A stretch of 64,000 nt of DNA from an uncultured Candidatus Thioglobus sp. (GTDB lineage: Bacteria; Pseudomonadota; Gammaproteobacteria; PS1; Pseudothioglobaceae), in NCBI GenBank assembly GCA_905614365.1, contig CAJQSO010000024.1, positions 33,097-97,096 of the forward strand. Reading direction: 5' to 3'. Below the pieces are notes generated by a model. That model was not told the origin of the DNA, made no database searches, and saw only the letters and a program-made list of their open reading frames with translations. Position numbers and translations under genes: made by a program. Below, piece by piece: positions 30,911-42,084 of the stretch. Numbering within the stretch: the stretch's first letter is position 1; each line of letters opens with the position of its first letter.

Positions 30911-32077
30911 CTACTCAAGTATGCTAAAGCCTTGCTCAAGGTCTTCAATTAACTCACTTGAGTCTTCAAGCCCTATACTTAATCGTACTAAATGTTTTCC
31001 ATCATGTACCCATTCTCCATCTCTCTTGTAAGGCCTAGCAGTTAAAAGGCTTTTATAGCCACCCCAACTAAAACCAAGGGCAAATGCTTCAAGTGAATTA
31101 GCAAATAATGCAATTTTTTCTGCTGAATATGACTTTTTGAATGTGAAAGCAAACAATCCTGATGCGCCGCTAAAATCTCTCTTCCATAAGTCATGCTGAG
31201 GGTGTGATTCAAGACCTGGATGAATTACAGTTTCAACAATATCATTACTCTCAAGCCATCTTGCAACTTCAAAGGCTGTTTTTTGGTGCGCCTCTAGACG
31301 TACCTTTAGTGATCTTAGCCCCCTTAAAGCTTGGTAACAATCCTGAGGGTTGGCGTAGTTTTCAACAGTTTCAAAATATTTAGAAAACTCGTCAGCATAT
31401 TTTTGATTTACTGTTACGCAGCCCAATAAGATGTCAGAGTGGCCACAAATATACTTGGTAACAGATTGAATCGTGATGTCAATACCGAGATCCAAAGGCT
31501 TTAAAAAAAGAGGTGTAGCCCATGAATTATCTAAAATTGATAGTACATTTGCTTTTTTTACCTCTTTAACAATTGCAGAAATATCTTGTATTTCAAATGT
31601 ATTAGAGCCAGGAGATTCCAAAAAAATTAATTTTGTTTTATCGTTGATATAGTGGCTAATTTCAGCGCCTATATTCGATTCTACATGAGTTATTTTAACA
31701 TTATATTTTTCAAGAATATTATGACAAAAACTCGCAGTGGGGCTATAAACATTATCACATAATAAGACTTCATCTCCACTTTTAGTAAAGGCCATAAGGG
31801 TATTTGTAATAGCACTAATGCCAGATGGAAATGCATAAGAAGCGTGGCCATTTTCAAGCTTACACATCGCCTCTTCAAAGGCCTTCTGAGTAGATAGCCC
31901 ATGTGTTCCATAGTCAACTCCAGGATAATTATTATCCATTGCTAACTGCATATCTTCAAAATCATTAAATAGAACCGTTGAGCCGCTCTGGACATCAGGA
32001 TTAATGGTTCTTATTTTTCTATCGCCATATTTCTGGGTGTAGTCAATCCATCCAACGCTATCATTTTTCTTAGTCAT
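30911..32077 (-). CDS. metC: Cystathionine beta-lyase (MetC-like)
   Basis: PLP-dependent Cys/Met metabolism enzyme, 388 residues. The Schiff-base lysine is K208 in SVTKYICGHSD; YGTHG and FPSGISAIT form the cofactor and substrate pockets, and the Asp of LDNSWATPLF contacts the PLP nitrogen. WAT and the C-terminal SWGGYKSL favour cystathionine beta-lyase over gamma-synthase or gamma-lyase, giving homocysteine, pyruvate and ammonia. It is a single gene, convergent with the dioxygenase, and downstream of the helicase-nuclease gene by 81 bp. Confidence 0.9.
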   Translation of the reverse strand: MTKKNDSVGWIDYTQKYGDRKIRTINPDVQSGSTVLFNDFEDMQLAMDNNYPGVDYGTHGLSTQKAFEEAMCKLENGHASYAFPSGISAITNTLMAFTKSGDEVLLCDNVYSPTASFCHNILEKYNVKITHVESNIGAEISHYINDKTKLIFLESPGSNTFEIQDISAIVKEVKKANVLSILDNSWATPLFLKPLDLGIDITIQSVTKYICGHSDILLGCVTVNQKYADEFSKYFETVENYANPQDCYQALRGLRSLKVRLEAHQKTAFEVARWLESNDIVETVIHPGLESHPQHDLWKRDFSGASGLFAFTFKKSYSAEKIALFANSLEAFALGFSWGGYKSLLTARPYKRDGEWVHDGKHLVRLSIGLEDSSELIEDLEQGFSILE

Positions 32078-32158
32078 ATATTTACAGATTTAACAAATTG
32101 GAAATCATCATAAGTACAATTACAACATTTGTCCAGCAATTTTTAAATACAAGAAAAA

Positions 32159-35100
32159 TTAAATTAATATCAACTGACTAACAGCTGGGCAGTATAGGGC
32201 AACTTTGGAAGGGAGCTTAAAAAAATCTTCAAGAACCTCTTGATATGTTTTGATTTGTTTTTGATGTGACAGTTTTTGACGTTCAATAAATGAGCCCATA
32301 GATTCGCCCTCATTAAGTGATGCTGTCTTAAAATCTATAATCCATAGAGTGGCATCTTCAACAAATAATCTATCAATTATTACTGTTCTGGTTGAATTAC
32401 TATACTCAGATTCGACTTCGGTAGAGTTTCGATATTTAAATAGCCATTCAAAATCTTTATCACGCCTTGTATTAAGAAGCAAAAGTGAGGCAGTTTTAGA
32501 ATATGATTGAATTAGTTTCGGGGGCAATCCAAACTCTCTAAATCTTGCCTCAATGCTTTCAATTGATGGTTCAAATAAATTATGCTCTAAAAAGTAATGA
32601 ACTATAGAGCCTAATGCACTCTGATAAATTAAATCAATATTGCTGGGCATATTTTTAGATTGCATAGCATCATTAATACCTCTATTAGTTAAAGCTGAGA
32701 GTGTTTTATTACGCTGAAATATTGGTAAGGAAGTCTCTACTGGAACGGTTGAACCTTGAATCGGAATGTCATCAATAGATTTTTGAAAATAATCACTTAA
32801 AAATGATAGTAGTGAGCCACTAATAGCCTTACCAGTTTTTGAAATGCCGCCTAACAAATGAATCTTATGTTTTGCTCGACTCATTGCTACATACAGCACC
32901 CTCATTAATTCAAAGTGTGTCTGTTGTTTTTGTAAATACTGTAAATAAAGATATGTTTTGCTCTCAGAGTCTTCATAAGAAGACTTTATAGGTGCTAGCA
33001 AAATATTTTTATTTGAGAACTCTTGAATTTGCATTAAAGGAAGTGTGTCACTTTTTCCTTTTTTACCAAGGCCAGGAATGATTACAGTGTCAAACTCTAG
33101 GCCTTTGGCCTGATGAATTGTCATTAACTTAACAGAGGCATGGTGGGAGGGGGCATATAAATCTTTAACCATCAACTCAATTGTCTTGATATCTAAACTT
33201 TGGTTTAGTTCACAATAATTTAGTAATGAGAGAAATTGAGATCTAATACTTTTCTCTTGCTCATTTAATTCAATCTCATTACATAACTGACTTAAGGAAT
33301 AAGAAAAACGCTCTACAAAAGAGAACTTACCTTCACTATAAATAGCTTCTTCAGTCGCTAGGAATAAATGCCTAGAACGGACAGCACCATCCTCACTCAA
33401 CTCTTGGACTATACCATCATCAATTAACTGACTGAAAATTGTCTTATCTGTTGACTCACCAAAAGCTAACAAATCTTCTAACTTTAAGCCACACCATGGG
33501 GCTCTGAGAAGAGAAAGCCAAGCCAGGCGATCAGCCAAGCTAAGTAATGCTCTAGTTAGACTTAAAAGGTCTCTTGTAAAAAGGTTAGACCTTAATGGCT
33601 CGGTTTTTAAGGCCTCAAAATTGATACTGCTATCCTGCAGTAACAATGTAATAGCCTTTAAATGTGATCTAGACCTTACAAGGACTGCAGTCTCATGATT
33701 TGGATTATTTGAGATGGAGTTTTTAATAATTTTAACTACCATTTCAGCTTCTTCAAAATCTTGATCTGCGCTAAATGGATAAAAAGTAACCGCATCATCT
33801 TGCTCAACTTGTGAAGCAGAATTAGATTCAGAATAATGAATGGCACCCAGCAGTAAATTATCTTGATTTGGAAATATTTGAGAAAAAATCTTATTATTTT
33901 TCTCAACAATACTTTTATTTGACCTAAAGTTAGAGTTTAATGTTAATGAATTAATTTTGAGGCTTCCTATACCACTTTTCATTATCTCAAGAAATATTCC
34001 AACTTGAGATTCACGAAATTTATAAATTGATTGCATCGGATCACCTACAAAAAAGATTGACTTTCCATCTCCTTTTTGCCAACCATCAACAAGCTTCTCT
34101 ATTAAGCTTAATTGTGAATATGAAGTGTCTTGAAACTCATCAATTAATAGATGCTTAATCTGATAGTCTAATAATAGGGCAATATCACTTACCTCTTCAC
34201 GGCTATCAAGTGCATTAATAGCCTGCATACCGACTTCTGAAAAATCTTGTAAACCTTTTTCTTTAAAGATCATCTTCAATTCTGCAACACTTAACTTTAA
34301 AACTTGAGCAATATCATTGATCTCTTTACTCGTTGATTCTGGAAAATATGCACTCGGTAAGTTGGCTAAATTATTAAGTATTTTTTTGAATTCAACTTCA
34401 GAGTCTAAGCCCACTAATATTTCTTTAAATACTAACTTTTCTTCCTTAAGTTCAGCTGGAAATCCAATGCTGGAATCAATTTTCTTTCTCCAGTTTCCAG
34501 TACTTTTAGTTAACAGTAACTCAGAAATAATTTGCCAATCTCCCAAATCTTCGATGGTTGAGCCTGGTAATTTATTAATCTTAGAAATATCATCCCTAGT
34601 ATTAATTTCTAATAAATTAAAAAAAGATTTTCCTAATATTTCAGATGCTGCGTTTCTTAAGGTTTCAAGATATTCAACAATTAATTCTTGCGCTAGTACT
34701 TCTAATAAACTAATATCAAGAGCGCCCTTTATATAAAGTTTTGGTAGCCATTGCTCTCGCTTTGAGAGCATCTGTACTATGAGCCGATAGAACCTATCTA
34801 CATGATTATCAAGATATAACAAAACAGATGTAATGCTAGCTTGATACTCATCCTCCTCAATAAGCAATAGTGTATTTTCAGCTGCTTCTTGATAAATTTG
34901 CTCATACTCATAAGTATTGATCATTGTTTGAGGAGGAATCAATTGATCAATAGATGGATACCTTGAAACAATTAAACTTGAAAGCGAATCAATAGTAATT
35001 ATTTTTATTCGTGAGGGATGATTAAGTAAATCCCACTCTTTCAGATTGGATTGTTCTAATACTTTACTGGCAAGATCAAAGGTTTTGCGCTTATGTGGCT

Positions 35101-35335
35101 CCTCAGGTGGATGCAATCTTGCTCGATTAAGTGAGCTAATTATTCGATGCTTTAACTCATCTACCGCCCTGTTCGTAAATGTCATAACTAAAATATTTTC
35201 CGGCACATCTGCAGTACCAAGTAATTTTAAATATCGCTGTGTTATTAGTTCAGTTTTTCCTGAACCAGCAGGAGCCTGAACAATGAAAGAATCACTTATA
35301 TTTAGTGATTGATCTCTTTGCTTCTGATCATTCAC
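32159..35335 (-). CDS. UvrD-like helicase-nuclease (AddA/RecB-like)
   Basis: Superfamily 1A helicase of 1058 residues with a C-terminal nuclease-like domain, as in AddA/RecB subunits of double-strand-break repair exonucleases. Walker A is APAGSGKT at 21-28; motif Ia reads [15 protein letters not shown]; Walker B is [14 protein letters not shown] near 390; motif VI is [13 protein letters not shown]. Near the C-terminus DRLFV and IIDFKTA carry the D...DxK residues of a PD-(D/E)XK nuclease. The partner (AddB/RecC) and recD are not nearby. It starts at GTG (35335), overlapping the argS stop as GTGA, so it is coupled to argS. Confidence 0.88.
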   Translation of the reverse strand: MNDQKQRDQSLNISDSFIVQAPAGSGKTELITQRYLKLLGTADVPENILVMTFTNRAVDELKHRIISSLNRARLHPPEEPHKRKTFDLASKVLEQSNLKEWDLLNHPSRIKIITIDSLSSLIVSRYPSIDQLIPPQTMINTYEYEQIYQEAAENTLLLIEEDEYQASITSVLLYLDNHVDRFYRLIVQMLSKREQWLPKLYIKGALDISLLEVLAQELIVEYLETLRNAASEILGKSFFNLLEINTRDDISKINKLPGSTIEDLGDWQIISELLLTKSTGNWRKKIDSSIGFPAELKEEKLVFKEILVGLDSEVEFKKILNNLANLPSAYFPESTSKEINDIAQVLKLSVAELKMIFKEKGLQDFSEVGMQAINALDSREEVSDIALLLDYQIKHLLIDEFQDTSYSQLSLIEKLVDGWQKGDGKSIFFVGDPMQSIYKFRESQVGIFLEIMKSGIGSLKINSLTLNSNFRSNKSIVEKNNKIFSQIFPNQDNLLLGAIHYSESNSASQVEQDDAVTFYPFSADQDFEEAEMVVKIIKNSISNNPNHETAVLVRSRSHLKAITLLLQDSSINFEALKTEPLRSNLFTRDLLSLTRALLSLADRLAWLSLLRAPWCGLKLEDLLAFGESTDKTIFSQLIDDGIVQELSEDGAVRSRHLFLATEEAIYSEGKFSFVERFSYSLSQLCNEIELNEQEKSIRSQFLSLLNYCELNQSLDIKTIELMVKDLYAPSHHASVKLMTIHQAKGLEFDTVIIPGLGKKGKSDTLPLMQIQEFSNKNILLAPIKSSYEDSESKTYLYLQYLQKQQTHFELMRVLYVAMSRAKHKIHLLGGISKTGKAISGSLLSFLSDYFQKSIDDIPIQGSTVPVETSLPIFQRNKTLSALTNRGINDAMQSKNMPSNIDLIYQSALGSIVHYFLEHNLFEPSIESIEARFREFGLPPKLIQSYSKTASLLLLNTRRDKDFEWLFKYRNSTEVESEYSNSTRTVIIDRLFVEDATLWIIDFKTASLNEGESMGSFIERQKLSHQKQIKTYQEVLEDFFKLPSKVALYCPAVSQLILI

Positions 35336-37080
35336 ATTGACTCTGGCGAACTAACCCCTAGAATAGAAAGCCCATTATAGAGAACTTGTTTGGTTGCATG
35401 GATTACTGTCAATCTAGCTTGCGTAAGTTCTTGATCATCTAATATGAAAGGACAGGCATTGTAGTAACTGTGAAATTGAGAGGCCAATTCACGTAAATAG
35501 TATGCAAGCTGGTGAGGTTCATACTGCATTGCAGAGGATTCTATGACGCCTTTATAACGGCTTAACTCTCTTAGCATTGTTTTTTCACTTTCTTCTGTTA
35601 GTAACCCTAAATCAGCATCTTTATAATTAAACACTACGCCCTTTTCTTGTGCTTGCTTGAAAACAGAGTTAATACGTGCATAAGCATATTGAATATAGAA
35701 AACTGGATTCTCATTTGTCTTTGATTTTGCTAGGTCTAGATCAAAATCCATATGCTGTTCTGACTTTCTAAGGATATAAAAGAAACGTGCAGCATCATTT
35801 CCTACCTCATTTCTTAAATCCTCTAGGGTCACAAAAGACCCACTTCTTGTAGACATTTGTACTTTTTTTCCACCTCTATAAAGGTTGGCAAATTGAACCA
35901 AAAGGATTTCTAATTTTTCAGGATTATGATCAAATGCAGCAATCGAAGCCTTAACTCTCGCAATATAGCCATGATGGTCAGCCCCCCAAACATTAATTAC
36001 TTTATCATATCCTCGCTCAAATTTTTCAAGGTGGTAGGCAATATCAGAAGCAAAATAAGTATGATTTCCATTATCACGGACTACAACACGATCTTTTTCA
36101 TCCCCATAATCTGTTGTTTTAAACCAAAGAGCGCCATCTTTTTTATAAACGTGCTTACTTTCTTGAAGTCGTTTAATACTAGCCTCTGAAAGTCCGTTAT
36201 CAATTAATGATTGCTCTGAAAACCATTTTTCAAAAACAACTCCAAACTCAGCTAGATCTTTTTTGATACCACTTAGAATACTTTCAATCCCTACTGTAAA
36301 GATAGATTTAAAGCCTTCACCTAACAACTCTTTTGATCGTGAAATTAACTCATCAATATGAGACTCTTTGTTACCTCCTTCAAGCTCATCTTTGCAGATT
36401 CCCTCAAAAACTAAGGCTGATTCTTTATGAAAAATGACGCCATGTATCTCCATAATATTACTGGCAATATCCTTAATATACTTTCCCTGATAGCCGTTAT
36501 CAGGAAACCTTATTATTTCTCCACAAAGCGTCAAATATCTCAGGAAAATACTTACAGATAAGATATCCATCTGCCTCCCTGCATCATTTACATAGTACTC
36601 ATTATCAACTTTATAACCTAAAGATCTTAGTAGGTTAGAAACAGTTGCCCCATAAGCAGCCCCTCTTCCATGTCCAACATGAAGAGGGCCAGTTGGATTC
36701 GCTGAAACATACTCCAAAAGAATACTTTGACCTGCTCCTATATTAGATGTCCCGTAACCATTACCACCTTCAATAATTTCATTTATCACCGCAGCACTTG
36801 ACTTATCTGAAAGAAAGAAATTAATAAATCCTGGGCCAGCAATTTCTGTTTTTTCAATAAAATCAGCGCCATCTAATTGGTCAATAATAGTTTGCGCTAA
36901 GATAAGTGGATTAGTTTTAGCCTGTTTTGCTAAAATCAAAGCTATATTTGTCGCATAATCACCATGACTTTTATCTTTGGTATGATCTAAACGAACTTTT
37001 AAAGGCATCTCACTAAGCAATCCTTGATCTATTAAATCATGGATACATTTAGTCAATAGATTTTGCAGTTGCTCTTTCAT
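35332..37080 (-). CDS. argS: Arginyl-tRNA synthetase
   Basis: Class Ia synthetase charging tRNA-Arg. 582 residues (E. coli 577). The HIGH motif is HVGH at 134-137 ([10 protein letters not shown]). The KMSK equivalent is degenerate as VQMSTRSG, which is usual for bacterial ArgS. The N-terminal Add1 domain and the C-terminal anticodon-binding helical bundle ending in LYNGLSILG(V) are complete. Its end overlaps the helicase-nuclease start by 4 bp. Confidence 0.98.
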   Translation of the reverse strand: MKEQLQNLLTKCIHDLIDQGLLSEMPLKVRLDHTKDKSHGDYATNIALILAKQAKTNPLILAQTIIDQLDGADFIEKTEIAGPGFINFFLSDKSSAAVINEIIEGGNGYGTSNIGAGQSILLEYVSANPTGPLHVGHGRGAAYGATVSNLLRSLGYKVDNEYYVNDAGRQMDILSVSIFLRYLTLCGEIIRFPDNGYQGKYIKDIASNIMEIHGVIFHKESALVFEGICKDELEGGNKESHIDELISRSKELLGEGFKSIFTVGIESILSGIKKDLAEFGVVFEKWFSEQSLIDNGLSEASIKRLQESKHVYKKDGALWFKTTDYGDEKDRVVVRDNGNHTYFASDIAYHLEKFERGYDKVINVWGADHHGYIARVKASIAAFDHNPEKLEILLVQFANLYRGGKKVQMSTRSGSFVTLEDLRNEVGNDAARFFYILRKSEQHMDFDLDLAKSKTNENPVFYIQYAYARINSVFKQAQEKGVVFNYKDADLGLLTEESEKTMLRELSRYKGVIESSAMQYEPHQLAYYLRELASQFHSYYNACPFILDDQELTQARLTVIHATKQVLYNGLSILGVSSPESM

Positions 37081-37169
37081 ATAATTAACTCGTTATTACT
37101 TTTTTGATTTTAGAATCTATTTTAATTTAACACACTTACAAACTCGTGCTCAAATTCTACACTTAAGAT

Positions 37170-39902
37170 TTAGTGTGCCTCTTGCCAGTTTAAGCCAATT
37201 CCTACATCAACCTCTAAAGGAATACTTAACTTCAAAGTATCTGACATCATAGTCCTTATAATTTCACCATACTCTTTAGCTTTATCGGCTTGAAGTTCAA
37301 ATACAAGCTCGTCATGAACTTGCATAATCATCTTAACTCCATTTTTTTCTCTATCAATCCAGGACTGAATATCAAGCATAGCCTTTTTTATGATATCTGC
37401 TGATGAGCCTTGCATAGGAGCGTTAATTGCAGTTCTTAGTGCATGTTGTTGTAACATTTTATTTTTAGCATTGATTTGAGGCAAATAAAGCCTTCTGCCT
37501 AGAATTGTTTCTACAAATCCCTGCTCTTTAGCTCTTTCTTTAGTTTCGTCCATAAATCTTAAGACTCCAGGATAGTTCTCAAAATAACCATCAATATATT
37601 GCTTAGCTTCAGTCCTTGAGACATCTATTTGTTTTGCCAAACCAAACGCACTCATCCCATAAATTAAGCCAAAGTTTATTGCCTTAGCCTTTCGTCGTTG
37701 ATCTTTAGTAACATTTGAAAGTTCAGTATCAAAAACTTGAGAGGCCGTTGCACTATGAACATCAACATTATTATTAAAAGCCTCAATTAAGCTCTTATCC
37801 TGTGAAATATGCGCCATTATCCTGAGCTCAATTTGAGAATAATCAGCAGCAAGTATTGCATTATCTTTATTTGCAATAAATGCTGATCTAATCTGAGCGC
37901 CTCGCTCTGTTCTAATTGGAATATTTTGAAAATTAGGTTTTGAAGAAGAAAGCCTTCCAGTTGCAGTTACTGCTTGATGGTATGAAGTGTGAAGTCGACC
38001 AGTCTTTCTATTAATTTGTTTTGGCAGCGCCTCTAAATAAGTAGAATTTAGTTTTGTTAAAGTTCGATAAGACATTATTAAATCAACTAACGGATGATCA
38101 AGCAACTTTAGAGCTTCTTCATTTGTTGATGGCTGACCCTTTGCTGTTTTCTTCTTTGGCTCTAAGCCAAAACCTTCCTCACTAAATAAAATTTGTTGAA
38201 TTTGCTTTGGAGATTCAAGATTAAATTCATCGCCTGCAACTTCAAATGCTTGGGTCTGAATCTTCATCATTTCAGCTTTAACTTCAATCTGTTGATTAAA
38301 GAGTGATGTTTCATCTACAAATGCACCATTTCTTTCTAATTTCAACATAATTTTTATTAATGGAACCTCTATACTTTTATAAAGCAGCATCAATTTAGGA
38401 TAGTCTTGAAGCTTTGATTCCAGAACATTATTTAGCTCATTTGTTACAATGACATCCTCACATGCATAAGGCATTGCTTCATCAATATTAACCTGGTTAA
38501 AGGTTAATTGTTTTTTTCCGCTGCCAGCAACATCTGCGTAATGAATTGTTTTGTACCCCAAATAATGTAAGGCTAAATCATCCATATTATGGCGACTTGC
38601 GACTGAATTCAAACAATATGATTTCAACATGGTGTCATCAATAATGCCATTTAGACTAATATCAATATTAGCAAGCACATGAGCGTCGTATTTTAAGTTT
38701 TGCCCAACTTTGCCTATAGTTTGGTTCTCAAGTAAGGGCTTTAAAGATGACATTACATGATGTCTAGATAACTGAGTTGGGGCATCTAAGTAGTCATGAG
38801 CAACTGGTAAATAATAACTATCTTTCTCAATAAGAAAAACAAGACCAACAATCTCAGCCTGCATATAATCAAGACTATTCGTCTCTAAATCAAATACAAA
38901 AGATTTACTATTAGACAGCTTAGTAAGCAATCCAGAAAAATCTTCTTCTGAGAGTATAAGATTTTGAGAATATCCTTCAAGAGAGATACTAGCAATAGGG
39001 CTTGGAATTTCATCAGTCACTTGCTCTTCACTCTCAGAAACTTTAGGCGATGTCTTTTCACCTAACTGCTTAAGCCACATTGAAAAACCGTACTCTCTAA
39101 AAAGCTCTAGTAATTCCTCTTTATTTTCTCCAGGTTCTTCTAATAGAATATTTAAAGGAAGTTTGACATCAAACTTAAGCTGAACTAATTTATAAGAAAG
39201 ATCCAATATCTCAAAAGATTCCCTTAGTTTTTCACCAACCTTACCCCCAATCTTTTCTGCATTAGCCTTCACACCTTCAATATCTTCGTAAAGTTCAAGC
39301 CACTTTGACGCAGTTTTTGGTCCGACACTAGGTACTCCAGGTATATTGTCAGCTGAGTCACCCGTTAAAGCCAGAAGATCCAATATTTGGTGAGGATTAA
39401 CTCCCATCTTCTCTTTAACCTCTTCTTCACCATAGAGCTTACCCTTCATATCAAGCTGCTTAATATTACCACCGACTAGTTGGAAAAGGTCTTTGTCGCC
39501 ACTAGCAATAATTGTTTCAATACCTTCTTCACGAGCAAGTTTTGCTAGCGTTGCAATAACATCGTCTGCTTCGACTCCTTTTTCACATAAAAAATGAAAG
39601 CCCATTGCTCTAACTATTTTATAAAGGGGCTCAATCTGAATAACTAAATCATCCTCTGCTGGGCTCCTATTTGCTTTGTAGTCTGGAAACATTTCATGAC
39701 GAAAATTTGAACCTTTTGCATCAAAAATCATAATAATCTTTGCGCCCTGATACTTTCTTTGTAAATGTTTTATCGCATTTACAACACCAAACATAGCTCC
39801 AGTAGGGAAGCCACTTTCGTTTGTCAAGTTTTGAGATAGCGTTGAGAAATATGAGCGAAATAAAAACGCTGAGCCATCTACTAAAATGAGTTGCTGATTC
39901 AT
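37170..39902 (-). CDS. polA: DNA polymerase I
   Basis: Repair and Okazaki-fragment polymerase. 910 residues (E. coli 928). The N-terminal 5' nuclease domain (1-290) has LVDGSAFLFRSYF and GDKDLFQLV. A 3'-5' exonuclease domain keeps its acidic residues (FDLETNSLD, KYDAHVLAN, ACEDVIVTNEL), so proofreading should be active, unlike in some bacteria. Polymerase motifs A (DYSQIELRIMA), B (RRKAKAINFGLIYG) and C (QVHDELVFE) are intact. It is a single gene, divergent from znuC. Confidence 0.98.
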   Translation of the reverse strand: MNQQLILVDGSAFLFRSYFSTLSQNLTNESGFPTGAMFGVVNAIKHLQRKYQGAKIIMIFDAKGSNFRHEMFPDYKANRSPAEDDLVIQIEPLYKIVRAMGFHFLCEKGVEADDVIATLAKLAREEGIETIIASGDKDLFQLVGGNIKQLDMKGKLYGEEEVKEKMGVNPHQILDLLALTGDSADNIPGVPSVGPKTASKWLELYEDIEGVKANAEKIGGKVGEKLRESFEILDLSYKLVQLKFDVKLPLNILLEEPGENKEELLELFREYGFSMWLKQLGEKTSPKVSESEEQVTDEIPSPIASISLEGYSQNLILSEEDFSGLLTKLSNSKSFVFDLETNSLDYMQAEIVGLVFLIEKDSYYLPVAHDYLDAPTQLSRHHVMSSLKPLLENQTIGKVGQNLKYDAHVLANIDISLNGIIDDTMLKSYCLNSVASRHNMDDLALHYLGYKTIHYADVAGSGKKQLTFNQVNIDEAMPYACEDVIVTNELNNVLESKLQDYPKLMLLYKSIEVPLIKIMLKLERNGAFVDETSLFNQQIEVKAEMMKIQTQAFEVAGDEFNLESPKQIQQILFSEEGFGLEPKKKTAKGQPSTNEEALKLLDHPLVDLIMSYRTLTKLNSTYLEALPKQINRKTGRLHTSYHQAVTATGRLSSSKPNFQNIPIRTERGAQIRSAFIANKDNAILAADYSQIELRIMAHISQDKSLIEAFNNNVDVHSATASQVFDTELSNVTKDQRRKAKAINFGLIYGMSAFGLAKQIDVSRTEAKQYIDGYFENYPGVLRFMDETKERAKEQGFVETILGRRLYLPQINAKNKMLQQHALRTAINAPMQGSSADIIKKAMLDIQSWIDREKNGVKMIMQVHDELVFELQADKAKEYGEIIRTMMSDTLKLSIPLEVDVGIGLNWQEAH

Positions 39903-40014
39903 TCCTAAATTTTACCTCTAAACCAAGTTTTTTTATTGGAAACTACTTGAGGAATTTAAACTTTCAAACATTATATTTTGAGCTTAGGCATGAATTGTTA
40001 GATAAAATATACTA

Positions 40015-40734
40015 ATGTCAGACGCCCTCATAACTCTAAACAATATTAGCCTTAGTCATAATGGAAAAAATATTCTTGATGATGTCAGCTTTAAACTTCA
40101 TCCAGGTGAATTTATTACTTTAATAGGACCTAATGGTGCTGGAAAAAGTTCATTAATTAAGATTCTTTTAGGGATTATTAAGCAGGATACTGGAGAAATT
40201 ATTCATAGTGGAGATTTAAAACTTGGATACACACCTCAATCATTTACAGCAAATCCGTACATTCCAATATCTGTTATAGATTTTTTGACTTTAAATCAGA
40301 AATTAGATCATGATTTTACGAGTCAAACATGCGAGCTTACTGGCATTAAAGATTTACTTGAAATGCCACTCAAAAATCTCTCAGGCGGCGAGTTGCAAAA
40401 AATCTTATTAACGAGAGCGCTTCTAAATAAACCTAATGTGTTGATTTTGGATGAGCCAGCACAAAATCTTGATGTTGATGGTCAAATGCAGCTTTATAAA
40501 TTAATTCAGGATATTCATCAAAAACAAAACTGTGCTGTACTTATGGTGTCTCATGATCTTCATAGAGTAATGAAAGAATCAACTCAAGTTCTATGTCTTT
40601 ACCATCACATCTGCTGCGAAGGACTTCCTGAATCCATATTAAAAGATGCTCAATTCAATGACTTATTTGCTGATCAAATCCATGAATTGATGGCTACTTA
40701 TGAGCATCATCATAACCACCAGCACGAACATTAG
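40015..40734 (+). CDS. znuC: Zinc ABC transporter ATP-binding protein
   Basis: ATPase of the high-affinity zinc importer ZnuABC. 239 residues. Walker A GPNGAGKSS, signature LSGGELQK, Walker B VLILDEPAQ and H-loop VSHDLH are intact. CLYHHICCEG and the histidine-rich tail (YEHHHNHQHEH) are specific to ZnuC-type subunits. The permease znuB and binding protein znuA are not adjacent, so they must be encoded elsewhere. I saw no clear Zur box in the 112 bp shared with polA. dapD follows after 55 bp. Confidence 0.9.
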   Translation: MSDALITLNNISLSHNGKNILDDVSFKLHPGEFITLIGPNGAGKSSLIKILLGIIKQDTGEIIHSGDLKLGYTPQSFTANPYIPISVIDFLTLNQKLDHDFTSQTCELTGIKDLLEMPLKNLSGGELQKILLTRALLNKPNVLILDEPAQNLDVDGQMQLYKLIQDIHQKQNCAVLMVSHDLHRVMKESTQVLCLYHHICCEGLPESILKDAQFNDLFADQIHELMATYEHHHNHQHEH

Positions 40735-40789
40735 AGGAGTCCAAATGGACTCTAAATGATATAATCACTTTTTTTTTATTATTACAATT

Positions 40790-41605
40790 ATGAAAGATAT
40801 TATTGAAGCCGCATTCGAAGATCGAGCGCATATTACTCCTGACTCTGTAAGTAAAGAAATTAAACAGGCTGTTGATGAGGCAATCCATCTCCTCGACTCA
40901 GGAAAAGCTAGAGTTGCAGAGCAAAGAGGGATTGGTGACTGGCATGTTAATGAATGGCTAAAGAAAGCGGTATTGCTTTCATTTAGACTTGCAGATAACG
41001 TCCCTATGCAATCTGGCTTTACGCAGTACTATGACAAAGTGCCATCCAAATATGCAAATACCACAGCTGAAGAGTTTCAAGCATCAGGTGTGAGAGTAGT
41101 TCCTCCAGCAACTGCTAGAAGAGGATCTTATATAGCCTCAAATACTGTTTTAATGCCATCTTATGTAAATATTGGCGCCTATGTTGATTCTGGAACAATG
41201 GTCGATACATGGGCTACTGTAGGTTCTTGTGCTCAAATTGGCAAAAATGTTCACCTTTCAGGTGGTGTAGGCATTGGTGGAGTACTTGAGCCATTGCAAG
41301 CGAGCCCAACAATCATAGAGGATAACTGCTTTATTGGAGCTAGATCAGAAGTAGTTGAAGGCGTTATCGTTGAAGAAGGTGCTGTTATTTCAATGGGCGT
41401 TTATATCGGTCAATCAACGAAAATTTTTAATAGAATGACAGGTGAAGTAACATATGGCCGCATACCTGCAGGCTCTGTAGTAGTTTCTGGCAACCTTCCG
41501 TCAGCAGATGGAAGCTATTCACTATATTGCGCCGTTATAGTTAAACAAGTTGATGCCAAAACAAGATCTAAGGTTGGCATTAATGAACTTCTTCGAGGGA
41601 TTTAA
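40790..41605 (+). CDS. dapD: 2,3,4,5-tetrahydropyridine-2,6-dicarboxylate N-succinyltransferase
   Basis: Succinylase step of lysine and diaminopimelate synthesis. 271 residues (E. coli 274). The N-terminal helical domain is followed by a left-handed beta-helix of hexapeptide repeats; [33 protein letters not shown] and [14 protein letters not shown] are diagnostic. It ends at a strong bidirectional hairpin (41631-41658) shared with the small gene on the other strand. Confidence 0.98.
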   Translation: MKDIIEAAFEDRAHITPDSVSKEIKQAVDEAIHLLDSGKARVAEQRGIGDWHVNEWLKKAVLLSFRLADNVPMQSGFTQYYDKVPSKYANTTAEEFQASGVRVVPPATARRGSYIASNTVLMPSYVNIGAYVDSGTMVDTWATVGSCAQIGKNVHLSGGVGIGGVLEPLQASPTIIEDNCFIGARSEVVEGVIVEEGAVISMGVYIGQSTKIFNRMTGEVTYGRIPAGSVVVSGNLPSADGSYSLYCAVIVKQVDAKTRSKVGINELLRGI

Positions 41606-41630
41606 TTTAACCCAGTCTTTTTCAAATAAT

Positions 41631-41658
41631 AAAAAACCCGCCTAATGGCGGGTTTTTT
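41631..41658. terminator. Bidirectional terminator between dapD and small gene copy 1
   Basis: Six A, CCCGCC, loop TAAT, GGCGGG, six T: a perfect stem able to terminate in both directions. It serves dapD on the plus strand (26 bp after its stop) and the first 72-residue protein gene on the minus strand (17 bp after its stop). Confidence 0.93.
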
Positions 41659-41674
41659 ATTGAGTTAATATGTG

Positions 41675-41893
41675 TTACTTAGTAAAGATTTTGTAGAGCA
41701 AACCAACGGCAATTAAACCGACCAAATTTGCAGCTCCAAGGCCAACAATAATATCTGTAAGTCTAGCGATAATATCGCCAGGTAGGAATGCAGCTTGACT
41801 TCCAAAAATTATTTGAACAACGACTGCAAGCGCAATAATACTTACACCTACTTCAGTTAATTTTTTTACCCATCCAATTACATTATCTAACAT
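41675..41893 (-). CDS. Unrecognised 72-residue hydrophobic membrane protein, copy 1
   Basis: Not recognised. The sequence has a short amphipathic start with Trp and two Lys (GWVKKLTE), a hydrophobic segment at about 15-31 (VGVSIIALAVVVQIIFG), a polar linker FLPGDIIARLTD at 36-47, and a second hydrophobic, glycine-rich segment at about 48-69 ending in Lys. This predicts a two-helix membrane hairpin. It has no cysteines and no cleavable signal. It has its own near-consensus promoter, a GGAGAGA ribosome-binding site and a strong terminator, so high expression is likely. The tandem paralogue at 42101 is 69% identical. Conservation of FLPGD and ARLTD between copies supports real selection on protein sequence. 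Confidence 0.85.
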   Translation of the reverse strand: MLDNVIGWVKKLTEVGVSIIALAVVVQIIFGSQAAFLPGDIIARLTDIIVGLGAANLVGLIAVGLLYKIFTK

Positions 41894-41947
41894 ACTCTCT
41901 CTCCATTTGTTTTAAGACAACCAGATTCTCAGCTGATTGATAAACTT

Positions 41948-41974
41948 TTTATAGTATCAAAATGACTGTGTCAA
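41948..41974 (-). promoter_or_regulatory. Promoter of small membrane protein gene copy 1
   Basis: Minus strand: consensus -35 TTGACA (41974-41969), a 15-bp spacer, and -10 TATAAA (41953-41948). The leader to the ATG is about 50 nt and shares ATCAATCAGC and CAAATGGAGAGA with copy 2. The 15-bp spacer is short, but the same spacing is kept in both copies. Confidence 0.75.
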
Positions 41975-42056
41975 GTTTAATAGCTATATAGTAACTTAAT
42001 TTAGCGAACTCTATCATGAGGAATTTTAATGTTTATTGATATTTCGTTCAGCTAAT

Positions 42057-42084
42057 AAAAAACCCGCCTAATGGCGGGTTTTTT
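42057..42084. terminator. Terminator of small gene copy 2 (identical to copy 1 hairpin)
   Basis: The same A6-CCCGCC-TAAT-GGCGGG-T6 hairpin as at 41631, placed 17 bp after the stop of the second small gene and upstream of the promoter of the first, so each copy is transcribed separately. Confidence 0.92.

Noticed and set aside
34317-34736. 139-codon plus-strand frame opposite the helicase-nuclease gene
   Set aside because: Serine/leucine-rich antisense shadow with low-complexity composition typical of reversed AT-rich coding DNA.
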